This document shows, piece by piece, positions 22,079 through 30,025 of a stretch of DNA of 33,517 nucleotides (the stretch's first letter is position 1; the number at the start of each line of letters is the position of its first letter). Position numbers and translations under genes: made by a program. This DNA is from Nostoc sp. CMAA1605 (GTDB lineage Bacteria > Cyanobacteriota > Cyanobacteriia > Cyanobacteriales > Nostocaceae). Location of the stretch: positions 1 through 33,517 of the forward strand of contig NZ_PJIZ01000077.1 of NCBI RefSeq assembly GCF_021596505.1, in the 5' to 3' direction. Below the pieces are notes generated by a model that saw nothing but the letters and a program-made list of their open reading frames with translations, was not told where the DNA came from and did not search any database.

Positions 22079-23773
22079 TTACTTCTTCTTAGTGGATGCT
22101 TTAGCAGCTTTGGCAGCTTTTTTAGCCGCTTTTTCTGCCGCGATCGCTTCTAATTTTGCCGCTTCTTTTTCTTCGGCAATTTTTCCGAGATAGTAGTGGT
22201 AATCACCTAAATAAACGCGGAATTCACCATCACGAATTTCCACAATTTTATTCGCCACTTGGGAAATAAAATATCGGTCGTGAGAAACTACAATCGCTGT
22301 ACCATCATAGTTTTGCAGTGATTCTTCTAACATTTCCTTGGCGGGAATGTCGAGGTGATTTGTCGGCTCATCCAGAATAATTAAGTTTGCCGGACGTAAC
22401 AGCATTTTCGCTAATGCTAAACGGGCTTTTTCTCCCCCACTTAATGCACCAACTTGTTTAAATACTGTGTCCCCACTAAATAAAAACTTCCCTAAAAGTG
22501 TGCGGACATCTTCATTTTTCCAGTCAGGAACTTCATCGTGAATGGTTTCCATGACTGTTTTATTTAAATCCAAAGCTTCCGCTTGATTTTGTTCAAAATA
22601 GCCAGGAATGACGTTATGTTCGCCTAATTCTACATTGCCTTCTGTGGGTGGTTCTAAACCCATAATCATTCGCAATAAGGTAGATTTTCCTGCACCATTG
22701 TGACCCAGGAAGGCGACGCGATCGCCTCTTTCAATCAACAGATTTGCACCTAAAAATAGAATCTTGTCGCCGTAGATATGGGTTAAATCCTTAATTTTGA
22801 CTACTTCTCTACCGCTACGGGGTGCGGGGGGAAAGCGGAAATGCAAGGTTCTAACGCTCCCTGTAGGTGCTTCGATGCGTTCGATTTTGTCGAGTTGCTT
22901 TTCGCGGCTTTTCGCTTGGGTACTGCGGGTAGCACTAGCACGGAATCTATCCACAAACGCCTGTTGCTTCTCGATTTCTTTTTGCTGGCGTTCGTAAGCA
23001 CTCAGTTGTGCTGATTGATTTTCGGCTTTTTGTGTGAGATAAGACGAATAATTGCCTAGATAAGTTGTGGAAACACCGCGTTCAGTTTCGACAATTTGGG
23101 TGCAGAGACGATCAAGAAACTCTCGGTCATGGGAAACTATCACCATTGGGGTAGTTAGACCTTTGAGGTAATTTTCTAACCACTCAATGGTTTCTAAATC
23201 AAGGTGGTTCGTAGGTTCGTCCAGTAGTAAGACATCGGGTTTTTGCAGAAGGATTTTACCCAAACTCATCCGCATTTGCCAACCGCCAGAAAAAGCACTT
23301 ACGAGGCGATCGCTATCTTCTGGCTCAAATCCCATCTCTGGGAGGATTTTCCCGATGCGTGCTTCTAAACCATAGCCGTCTAAAGCTTCAAACTGACGCT
23401 GTAGGCGATCCAATTTATTAATTAGCGCGTCTAGTTCTTCAGGAGTTGCCGTTTGCATCTCGTGCTGTACCTGCGCCAAAGCCAGCTGTACTGCGTTAGC
23501 TTCTTTAAATACAGTCCAAAATTCTTCTCTAACCGTGCGGCCTGGATCTACTTCAAACTCTTGATTCAGATAAGCTATGTGCAGACTAGCAGGACGAATA
23601 ATTTCGCCAGCCGTCGGTTCGATTTCCCCCATAATGATTTTCAGTTGGGTGGATTTTCCTGCACCGTTCACACCGACTAAACCAATGCGATCGCCTGGCT
23701 TGACTTCCCAGTTGATATCTTTGAGAACTTCGCCTGTAGGATAAATTTTACTAATATGTTCTAGTCGCAGCAT
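22079..23773 (-). CDS. ABC-F family ATPase
   Basis: This 564-residue soluble protein has two ABC domains in one chain and no membrane part, the mark of the ABC-F family of ribosome-associated ATPases. The first domain has Walker A GVNGAGKST at 34-42, a degenerate signature FSGGWQMR and LLLDEPTNHLD. A charged linker (about 240-320, AYERQQKEIEKQQAFVDRF) follows. The second domain has GHNGAGKST, LSGGEKARLALA and LDEPTNHLD. The C-terminus is a Lys/Ala-rich helical tail (AAEKAAKKAAKAAK). Family members act at the ribosomal E site in translation control or antibiotic protection; which one applies here cannot be told. It is upstream of the antiporter gene. Confidence 0.93.
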   Translation of the reverse strand: MLRLEHISKIYPTGEVLKDINWEVKPGDRIGLVGVNGAGKSTQLKIIMGEIEPTAGEIIRPASLHIAYLNQEFEVDPGRTVREEFWTVFKEANAVQLALAQVQHEMQTATPEELDALINKLDRLQRQFEALDGYGLEARIGKILPEMGFEPEDSDRLVSAFSGGWQMRMSLGKILLQKPDVLLLDEPTNHLDLETIEWLENYLKGLTTPMVIVSHDREFLDRLCTQIVETERGVSTTYLGNYSSYLTQKAENQSAQLSAYERQQKEIEKQQAFVDRFRASATRSTQAKSREKQLDKIERIEAPTGSVRTLHFRFPPAPRSGREVVKIKDLTHIYGDKILFLGANLLIERGDRVAFLGHNGAGKSTLLRMIMGLEPPTEGNVELGEHNVIPGYFEQNQAEALDLNKTVMETIHDEVPDWKNEDVRTLLGKFLFSGDTVFKQVGALSGGEKARLALAKMLLRPANLIILDEPTNHLDIPAKEMLEESLQNYDGTAIVVSHDRYFISQVANKIVEIRDGEFRVYLGDYHYYLGKIAEEKEAAKLEAIAAEKAAKKAAKAAKASTKKK

Positions 23774-23991
23774 TGAGTTTTTCTTGGTTAGGAGTTAAGG
23801 AATTATGGACAGTTATGGACGAAGCACCAGCACTGTGTCCAATATTAACAAAAATTAACCAAAAATTCCTCTCAAAAACTCTTTTCAGACAAACAATAAT
23901 CTTGTTTGAGCAATTGAAACAGTCACTTGCTAAATTTTCGCTCTAAAACTGCTACGAAATAAACACCTTCCTCTCTCTTTTCTGTTACCTA

Positions 23992-24321
23992 TTACACGTC
24001 ACCTGTTGCCTGTACAGCCTGCTGTACTTCCTCAACACTTAATTCTAGAGCTTGTGCTATTTGTTCTATTGTCAAGCCTGCTGCTAACATTGGCGGTACA
24101 ACTTTTAATTTACCTATACGCACACCCTCTTCTCTACCTTCTTCTTTACCTTCTTCTCTACCTTCTTCTCTACCCTCTTCTCTACCTTCTTCTTTACCTT
24201 CTTGGAAAACATCCTGAAAATATCGGGTATTCCTTAACTCACTGAGGCTAAACATTTCCTCTAGCTCCTGCTTAGTGATTGTTGCTACGAAATAAACACC
24301 TTCCTCTCTCTTTTCTGTCAC
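23992..24321 (-). pseudogene. Duplicated C-terminal cassette of the DUF2887 protein
   Basis: This open frame of about 109 codons starts at GTG 24321 and lies in the same frame as the full gene upstream, separated from it only by TAA TAG. It repeats the C-terminal part: ELEEMFSLSELRNTRYFQDVF, six GKEE/GREE units, GVRIGKLKVVPPMLAAGL and the QIAQALELSVEEVQQAV end. It lacks the nuclease core. It could be a dead duplicate, a separately translated regulatory tail, or joined to the full protein if the double stop is bypassed. No clear ribosome binding site was seen. Confidence 0.7.
24126..24201. repeat. 12-base repeats encoding EEGR/EEGK, copy 1
   Basis: Six 12-base units (TACCTTCTTCTC and variants) encode Glu-Glu-Gly-Arg or Lys on the minus strand in the duplicated cassette. 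Confidence 0.88.
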
Positions 24322-24324
24322 CTA

Positions 24325-25209
24325 TTACCCATCACCTGTTGCCTGTACAGCCTGCTGTACTTCCTCAACACTTAATTCTAGAGCTTGTGCTATTTGTTCT
24401 ATTGTCAAGCCTGCTGCTAACATTGGCGGTACAGCTTTTAACTTACCTATACGCACACCTTCTTCTCTACCTTCTTCTCTACCTTCTTCCCTACCCTCTT
24501 CTCTACCTTCTTCCCTACCCTCTTCTCTACCTTCTTCCCTACCCTCTTCCTTACCTTCTTGGAAAACATCCTGAAAATATCGGGTATTCCTTAACTCACT
24601 GAGGCTAAACATTTCCTCTAGCTCCTCTTTAGTGATTGTGGGCAACTTATACAACAAGATAGTCTCTATTAATTGTAATAATTGCTGTTGTTTTCTTGGT
24701 GAGTCTATTTCTAATTTTGTTCTTTCTACTAAATTTCTCGCTGTGGTGATGGCTGTGTCTTCAGATGACACAATTAATTTAACCGTTGCAATACCAATGG
24801 GTAAAGGTGAACTTGTGCTTAACTCATCCAGGTAAATCCGCCTGATTCTTTGACTAACAAAGAATTCTCTGTAATGTTTAATATCTCCTATGTCTATACT
24901 TCTGCTTGGGTATAAAACCACAGCACCCCAATCATTTACAGGTTGATTTTGACGTAGATACAAGCATATTTCCGCCATCAGACGTGAATAAATCCCATCA
25001 TCAGCTTGAAACTGCACTTCTACAAAGTAAATTGGTTGCTCATTTTCTCCATTGGGAACAAATACACCATCGATTCTAAAGGCTGTTTGCTTAATTTCGA
25101 TGGATGAAAATTGGTAGATGCTAGCAACATCGGGAGAATTTCCAATCAATTCAAAGAATATATCGGGAAATTCCTGAAAGAGACGATAAAAAATACTGTC
25201 TGTTTTCAC
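24325..25209 (-). CDS. DUF2887 / Rpn-family PD-(D/E)XK nuclease-like protein
   Basis: This 294-residue protein begins MKTDSIFYRLFQEFPDIFFE, typical of the DUF2887 group of Rpn-type putative nucleases or transposase-like proteins that are abundant in cyanobacteria. The PD-(D/E)XK core is seen as FRIDGVFVP (Asp47) and YFVEVQFQ (Glu64-x-Gln66), then DDGIYSRLMAEICLYLRQ. A C-terminal charged tail of eight GREE/GKEE units, probably helical, is followed by IGKLKAVPPMLAAGLTIEQI, a helical motif ending these proteins. The family is suspected to cut DNA and promote recombination. It starts 24 bases after the small gene at 25234-25731. Its 3' third is duplicated downstream. Confidence 0.82.
   Translation of the reverse strand: MKTDSIFYRLFQEFPDIFFELIGNSPDVASIYQFSSIEIKQTAFRIDGVFVPNGENEQPIYFVEVQFQADDGIYSRLMAEICLYLRQNQPVNDWGAVVLYPSRSIDIGDIKHYREFFVSQRIRRIYLDELSTSSPLPIGIATVKLIVSSEDTAITTARNLVERTKLEIDSPRKQQQLLQLIETILLYKLPTITKEELEEMFSLSELRNTRYFQDVFQEGKEEGREEGREEGREEGREEGREEGREEGREEGVRIGKLKAVPPMLAAGLTIEQIAQALELSVEEVQQAVQATGDG
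24458..24560. repeat. 12-base repeats encoding EEGR, copy 2
   Basis: Eight 12-base units (TACCTTCTTCCC, TACCCTCTTCTC and variants) encode the GREE repeats of the full-length DUF2887 protein; alternating unit variants suggest growth by 24-base steps. Confidence 0.88.
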
Positions 25210-25233
25210 AATTATTGATATGTGAACTTTTAC

Positions 25234-25731
25234 TTATGTATTGTTTTGTGTAGATAAACCATCTCGTACCTCTAACAATCGCTCTTTGGTAACTCCGAGG
25301 ACGCGTGTGAGTGGTAGCAACAACTTATCATCAAATGCTTCACCTGCATAGATACTGTTTAATTCTGCGGGGGAAATTTTGAAGGTATCACAGAACTTTG
25401 TAAACTCTGAATCATTCAAATCTAGTTCTGCTTGTCGTTCTTTTAATAAAAGTGCGATCGCCTTAGTTCCATGCTTAGGGCGTTCACTCACCTGGATATA
25501 TTTTTTGATTAAACTACTAACTAAATTAATATCTTTACCAGTCACTTTGAGTAAATCAGCGCAAGCTCTTTTTAAAGCTTTCTTTAAAACTTCATCTTCA
25601 TTCAGAAATTGTATAACTTCATTAGCATATTCTTGCTTAAAAAAACCGACTAAATTACCTTTATGATAAATAGGAACATAATTATCTTGAGTATTTGCTT
25701 GCCAGTCTAAAGGTTCATTGCGTAGAGACAT
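25234..25731 (-). CDS. Hypothetical protein with a possible C-terminal helix-turn-helix
   Basis: This 165-residue soluble protein is not recognised. The start (MSLRNEPLDWQANTQDNYVP, then IYHKGNLVGFFKQEYAN) looks like a small beta-alpha domain. The middle is helical. The end, roughly residues 100-160 (LDLNDSEFTKFCDTFKISP, AELNSIYAGEAFDDKLLLPL, TRVLGVTKERLLEV), has the spacing of a Cro/C1-type helix-turn-helix, so it may bind DNA. It lies 24 bases upstream of the DUF2887 gene on the same strand and is probably cotranscribed, which would fit a regulator of that gene. That role is inference only. Confidence 0.65.
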   Translation of the reverse strand: MSLRNEPLDWQANTQDNYVPIYHKGNLVGFFKQEYANEVIQFLNEDEVLKKALKRACADLLKVTGKDINLVSSLIKKYIQVSERPKHGTKAIALLLKERQAELDLNDSEFTKFCDTFKISPAELNSIYAGEAFDDKLLLPLTRVLGVTKERLLEVRDGLSTQNNT

Positions 25732-26111
25732 AATTGCACCTAGTTAGATTTTGATGCTCACCATTTTAGAAGCATTTACACTAACTCGTCATTGTTGAAA
25801 TCTGGGATAAATGGTGCATAACTTAATTTTTCAACTTTCTGAAAAAATTGGTGATCTAAATTCTGATTTTTCACTGCATCTCAAAAACCCCTTTCCATAA
25901 AGTGAAGTTTTTCCCGTAGAATACCTCTCCACTACAAGGAGAAACTACTGCGTTGGGCGGCTTTGCCGACTTGTTCGTGTAGCGTCTCCTAGAGAAGCAA
26001 GTAGCATTAGAGGCTTTCTCTTTTCCCCCTTCCCTAGTAGGGAAGGGGGTTAGGGGGTTAGGTCTAACTTTAACTTTTCCACATAACGAGAAAAATCAGA
26101 TTCTGATTAAC
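25732..26111. other. Intergenic region with repeats between the small regulator-like gene and the MmeI-like gene
   Basis: About 380 bases without a gene. It holds a GGCGGCTTTGCCGAC patch and a TGTAGCGTCTCCTAGAGAAGC patch near 25955-26000, both common Nostocales interspersed repeat sequences, and the perfect palindrome at 26025-26049. Confidence 0.5.
26025..26049. repeat. 12-bp-arm palindrome
   Basis: CCCCCTTCCCTA and TAGGGAAGGGGG flank a single central G, followed by TTAGGGGGTTAGG. It can form a strong hairpin downstream of the MmeI-like gene. There is no T run on the minus strand, so it is better called a palindromic repeat than a terminator, though it may slow transcripts or protect 3' ends. 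Confidence 0.85.
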
Positions 26112-28811
26112 TTATATAACTGATTCCACTGGACACCAAGCACCAATAATCTTTATTCCCTGGTTTTCTTTTTCCGCCAATTCTGAATTTAATAGCAAAA
26201 GTTTTTCTAAAATATCGTCTTTAGCATGAAACCCATAAGCTTGCATAACTAATTTATCTAACTGCTGATTTAATTTATAAAGCTGGCTAGTAGGCTCATC
26301 AAAAAACTTATTATAGAGTGTGGTGATTCCCCACTGTTTTGACTCCATTTGTTCTGTGCGATATTGATGGAGTTCTTGAGCTTTAGTGCGAATTTGTTGA
26401 ATTAATTTAGCCTCTGGATTTTGAGGAAAGGGGAATGTTTCAAAACAGGTATTATGAGTATAAGCAATATCTGATTTTAAAGTTGATTTTTGAGCATTCA
26501 TCCAAATACGATGAACTTTAGATGAAAGGATACCAAAGATATAAAAATCATCAGTAGTGACAACAATTGATTTATCCCCAGGTAGCCAATTCAAAGGAGC
26601 AGGAACAAATACAGCCCATTTTGAAACTCTGGGAACTGTAAAATAGAAACGTATAGAGGATAAAGCATTTCTCATTTTGGGAGCATTTTCACCAAATTTC
26701 CACCAGTTAATTCTTCTCGTATCCCGACGGTTTTTATCGCGTTCTGGCTTAACATGAGTTTTAAGATACTCAAAGGGTAATAAATAATCACTAGCCTCCT
26801 CAATACTCATATCATTAAAATCTATAAGCCAACGTTCCGGCTTACCATGAGGACTTTTAGCAAGATTTGCACCCATTGAAAATAGTTTTAATACCTCTTG
26901 ATTTTTGGTATCAGCCTTAACCCAGTCTTGTACCTGCTTTTCAGTAACTATAAATCCTTTACCTAATGGTATTACACCCTGAAAGCATTTATTTAAATTA
27001 GCTTTTAATCTCACAGCTTGAGAAACATCAACTGTAGATGTTAATGAAGAATTGATTTGTGAAACTACCTGATCATCTAAATAATACTTTTGTGGCTGAT
27101 CTTTACTCCAATTCACAATACTAACATGAACATTAGCTTCACCAGACCAAGGCTGAGTAGAAACAGCCTCATGAATATAGCCACCATTTTGAGTAATATA
27201 ATCTAACGCCGCAACTCTACTTTTACCCTGACTAACAGAATTAGTAGAAACTAATCCTGCTCTACCTTTTTCATCAATATGTTCATGCGCCAACCTAAAC
27301 CAATAAGCACAAAAATCTACAGAATCTTTAACATCAGTAAACCTATTAAAAACTCTATCAATATATTCATCACCTAAAGCAATTCTCATGTGCTTACCAC
27401 CTAAAAACGGTGGATTACCAATAATTGCATCAGCCTTCACCCATTCATTAAATAGCGCATCTTGACAAACAATATTGTTATCCAAACTATCCAAAGGTAA
27501 AGCAGGCTCAGTCAATTTTAAATTATCAATCGCAATCTTCCGCGCAATCATCAGCGTCACTCTAGCCAATTCCACCGCAAAAGGATTTGTATCCATACCA
27601 AAAAAATTCAATGGCGTAACAAATCCCATTTGCATTTGTTTATTTTCCGACTTCCGACGCTGAGAAATTTTATCAAGCAATAACATTTCTATCCGCTTGA
27701 GTTCTTGATAAGCAATGTAGAGAAAATTCCCCGAACCACAAGCCGGATCAAGTACGCGATAACTTTGTAATTCTAATTGCAATCTTGATAATTCACCGAT
27801 TGTATTAGCCGCTTCTATTCGCTCTTCCCAATAACGGCTAATTGTCGGACGCACAATTTTCATAATGTCCGCTTCTGAGGTGTAATGAATACCTCGCGCA
27901 TGACGTTCTATTGTATCTATCGTACTTTCAAATAAATTACCAAAAATAGCTGGACGTACTTGACTCCAATTTTCTTTAGCTGACAACTCCAAAAAGTTTA
28001 ATTCGTCTTTAGTTAATTCAATCGGATGAATAACCGAAAATAACCCACCATTAAAATAATCTACTCCCTGATAACGCCCAGCCGGTGTCATTCCTGGCTG
28101 ATTCATTTCCCGAAATAACCCACCTAAAACATCATAAGAACTCGCCCCATTGATACAATCTTCAATACAAGAAATAAACATATCACGGGGTAAAAGTTGT
28201 CTATCTTCTGCAAACATCGCCAATACACATTGCAGGATAAATCGCTGTGCTGTTAACTTAGTAATTCCGCGTTTTTCCAATTCCAATAGCAACTCGCCCA
28301 TACGACGCGCCGCCCGTTCTGTCACTTCTACCTGATTGTTACGGAAAATAGGAGTTTTTTCCCCTAATTCCATAAATCCAAATGCTCCAGCCCTTTCTGG
28401 TAGCTGCTCAAGAGGAATTACATCAACAGGTGTATCTAATTGGATATCAAAGTCAAAAATCCAAAACTCATCAAAATTGCACAGAATCACATATTTAGGA
28501 CGTTGTGGTACTAACCGCGTCCAATAGTCAAAAGCTTGAGAATAATGCTTACTTAAATCCTCCCCCCGCTTTTTCATTTCAATCAACACGCGGGGTTTCC
28601 ACACCAAATCAGCAAAACCCGTTTTACCTTTTTTGCTACCTTTCTTAATTGCTTCCTCGTAACTGGCTCCCGCTTCTAATGCACCTTCATGACCAAAAGC
28701 CCGAAAAAAGCGGTCTAAAAAAGTTTGTGCTTCTTTCTTTTCTTGTCCTGTGATGTGCTGTTGACAAAAACTAACAAATTTATTCAGGCTTTCAGGTGTT
28801 GCTCTTACCAT
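26112..28811 (-). CDS. MmeI-like type IIL restriction-modification enzyme
   Basis: One 899-residue chain combines cutting and methylation. The N-terminus has GFADLVW (Asp68) and LIEMKK (Glu78-x-Lys80), the same D-x9-E-x-K layout as MmeI. A helical linker follows (GVDYFNGGLF, IFGNLFES). Next comes an N6-adenine methyltransferase domain with SAM motif I LDPACGSGNF near 353 and catalytic motif IV NPPF near 466. The C-terminal third is a likely target-recognition domain (about 600-830) and a helical end. Length and order fit the MmeI family (about 900-920 residues), which methylates one strand and cuts about 20 bases away. The recognition site cannot be read from sequence. No frame break is visible. 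A 120-residue XRE regulator lies 93 bases upstream on the same strand. Confidence 0.9.
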   Translation of the reverse strand: MVRATPESLNKFVSFCQQHITGQEKKEAQTFLDRFFRAFGHEGALEAGASYEEAIKKGSKKGKTGFADLVWKPRVLIEMKKRGEDLSKHYSQAFDYWTRLVPQRPKYVILCNFDEFWIFDFDIQLDTPVDVIPLEQLPERAGAFGFMELGEKTPIFRNNQVEVTERAARRMGELLLELEKRGITKLTAQRFILQCVLAMFAEDRQLLPRDMFISCIEDCINGASSYDVLGGLFREMNQPGMTPAGRYQGVDYFNGGLFSVIHPIELTKDELNFLELSAKENWSQVRPAIFGNLFESTIDTIERHARGIHYTSEADIMKIVRPTISRYWEERIEAANTIGELSRLQLELQSYRVLDPACGSGNFLYIAYQELKRIEMLLLDKISQRRKSENKQMQMGFVTPLNFFGMDTNPFAVELARVTLMIARKIAIDNLKLTEPALPLDSLDNNIVCQDALFNEWVKADAIIGNPPFLGGKHMRIALGDEYIDRVFNRFTDVKDSVDFCAYWFRLAHEHIDEKGRAGLVSTNSVSQGKSRVAALDYITQNGGYIHEAVSTQPWSGEANVHVSIVNWSKDQPQKYYLDDQVVSQINSSLTSTVDVSQAVRLKANLNKCFQGVIPLGKGFIVTEKQVQDWVKADTKNQEVLKLFSMGANLAKSPHGKPERWLIDFNDMSIEEASDYLLPFEYLKTHVKPERDKNRRDTRRINWWKFGENAPKMRNALSSIRFYFTVPRVSKWAVFVPAPLNWLPGDKSIVVTTDDFYIFGILSSKVHRIWMNAQKSTLKSDIAYTHNTCFETFPFPQNPEAKLIQQIRTKAQELHQYRTEQMESKQWGITTLYNKFFDEPTSQLYKLNQQLDKLVMQAYGFHAKDDILEKLLLLNSELAEKENQGIKIIGAWCPVESVI

Positions 28812-28904
28812 TCGTTTAAGGGATTAGTCTACGCACTTTTAACTATTCCCATGTTATAAATTCATCTCTTCAAATGGTAAGAAAAGTCTACATAATTAAT
28901 TGAT

Positions 28905-29267
28905 TTAACTAGCTTTTGCTTCCTCATCTGATGACTGTGCCACAGCAGCTAGTCTATCCGCCGCCGCTTGCACTACCAGCGCCACTTGACTTAGAGGCAT
29001 ATGCTTGATTTGTCGTAAAATTAAATTTAAGTCAGAAATTTCCTGTACTGGTTTACCCTCTAAACAACAGAGTAACTCTTCCATTGTGTAGCCTGCTTTA
29101 GCGGCGATTTGAGCCAGATTTTCTGTGTCTGGCACTTTTACACCCTTCTCCCACATCTGAACCGCAGTCGCAGAAACTCCCAACAATTTACCAAAGGCTC
29201 GCTGACTCAACGAACCGCGAGCCGATTTAATGATTTCAATCAGTTTTTGTCTGCTTTCAACGTTCAC
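28905..29267 (-). CDS. XRE-family helix-turn-helix regulator
   Basis: The 120-residue protein has a Cro/C1-type helix-turn-helix in residues about 8-62 (LIEIIKSARGSLSQRAFGKL, LGVSATAVQMWEKGVKVPD, TENLAQIAAKAGYTMEELL), and a helical tail with a polar end (SSDEEAKAS). It is encoded 93 bases upstream of the MmeI-like gene on the same strand and may control it, like the C proteins of some restriction systems, although it is longer than those (80-100 residues). An imperfect palindrome lies directly upstream of its start. Confidence 0.85.
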   Translation of the reverse strand: MNVESRQKLIEIIKSARGSLSQRAFGKLLGVSATAVQMWEKGVKVPDTENLAQIAAKAGYTMEELLCCLEGKPVQEISDLNLILRQIKHMPLSQVALVVQAAADRLAAVAQSSDEEAKAS

Positions 29268-29283
29268 TGCTTTTCTGGCTAGT

Positions 29284-29390
29284 CAACTGTATTTACAAAT
29301 TTAGTTGTAACACTATCCGTTGACATTTTGATTGACAGAGTTTGGTTTTAGCTGTAAAGTATATAATCTAAGTTTTAATATTGCAACTAA
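29284..29390. promoter_or_regulatory. Divergent promoter region with candidate operator
   Basis: CAACT at 29284-29288 and AGTTG at 29303-29307 frame an imperfect 24-base palindrome with 9 of 12 positions paired, 17 bases upstream of the XRE start. TTAGTTGTAA at 29301-29310 recurs inverted as TTGCAACTAA at 29381-29390. A TATAAT at 29362-29367 is a possible -10 box for the plus-strand gene, but the two TTGACA copies at 29320 and 29332 are too far away for a normal -35 spacing. The layout fits autoregulation of the divergent pair; this is a proposal. Confidence 0.35.
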
Positions 29391-29486
29391 AGTAATAGGT
29401 AAAGTTACTCTAAAGTAAGTAGTCTTGAGCGCGAATTAATGTTTCAAGGCTGCAATGCCAGTGCGTGTAATCAGAACAGGTGCATC

Positions 29487-29921
29487 ATGTCTCGCCAGCT
29501 ACGCAGAATTAATCAATATCGCCGTAAAAATAAAAATTTAATTGCAGCTAATAAAATTAAACCACAAAAGTGGTGCATATCTCACACTGAAGCACAAGCA
29601 GCTTTAAATGCTCAAGGCTACAACGTCAAACAAGTTAAGAAAATTTATTGTCTGAAGCATCAGGTTTGTATATCTTTTTGGGATATAAAAGGCAACATAT
29701 GCAGCAGCTTTTTTAGTTACCGAATCTTTCTGCGTTGGCAAAAGGAAGTAGAAAGTTTAATTTCTAGCTGTCAAATTATGAAGGAATGGCAGAGGTTAAA
29801 TTATCTATTGAAATATGAATTCGCCTATTATCGATATTCTCAAGAGATGAAAGAAGAACTACAAGCAGCATTAGAAAACAGTATGAAAGTGTTAAAAACA
29901 AAAGAACCACAAGCAGTTTAG
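29487..29921 (+). CDS. Hypothetical basic protein
   Basis: I chose ATG 29487 (MSRQLRRINQYRRKNKN) because AGG lies six bases upstream and the residues before it are not convincing; the frame is open back to ATG 29439. The 144 residues are basic at the start, followed by SHTEAQAALNAQGYNVKQVK, which looks like a small helix-loop-helix, then CLKHQVCISFWDIKGNIC with three Cys, and a helical end. It has no signal peptide or membrane helix. It is not recognised. It is divergent from the XRE gene and shares its upstream region, so it may belong to the same accessory island. Confidence 0.5.
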   Translation: MSRQLRRINQYRRKNKNLIAANKIKPQKWCISHTEAQAALNAQGYNVKQVKKIYCLKHQVCISFWDIKGNICSSFFSYRIFLRWQKEVESLISSCQIMKEWQRLNYLLKYEFAYYRYSQEMKEELQAALENSMKVLKTKEPQAV

Positions 29922-29935
29922 AAATTCAAGGTTAG

Positions 29936-30006
29936 TAGTGAGAACTTTAGTTCTCTCTACGAGACGCTGCGCGAACAAAGAAGGACTAAAGTCCTTACTA
30001 CGAACT
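29936..30006. mobile_element. Palindromic interspersed element (MITE or REP type)
   Basis: GTAGTGAGAACTTTAGTTCT on the left and AGGACTAAAGTCCTTACTAC on the right are imperfect inverted repeats (17 of 20). Each arm holds its own small hairpin, and CTACGAGACGCTGCGCGAAC lies between them. Similar units are widespread in Nostocales. It lies between the basic-protein gene and the convergent Uma2 gene. Confidence 0.6.
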
Positions 30007-30025
30007 TACTTTAGGTAAATTATAC

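Larger units (their letters stand above)
23951..24640. repeat. Tandem duplication of the 3' end of the DUF2887 gene
   Basis: The segment 23951-24283 (333 bases, 111 codons) is repeated at 24284-24640. The second copy is 24 bases longer because it has two more 12-base repeat units. The copies differ at scattered bases, for example GTTACC/GTCACC and CTGCTT/CTCTTT, so the event is not very recent. Both copies contain the same TAATAG double stop and the codons beyond it. Confidence 0.92.

Noticed and set aside
24458..24560. Possible CRISPR array in the DUF2887 gene
   Set aside because: The 12-base units have no spacers and encode an in-frame protein repeat.
24006..24602. Plus-strand frames rich in LLYLLLYL that look like membrane helices
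   Set aside because: They are antisense readings of the EEGR-coding 12-base repeats; no start signal supports them.
29320..29367. TTGACA with TATAAT as a standard sigma-70 promoter
   Set aside because: The closer TTGACA leaves a 24-base spacer, well outside the usual 16-18, so only the -10-like box was kept as a possibility.
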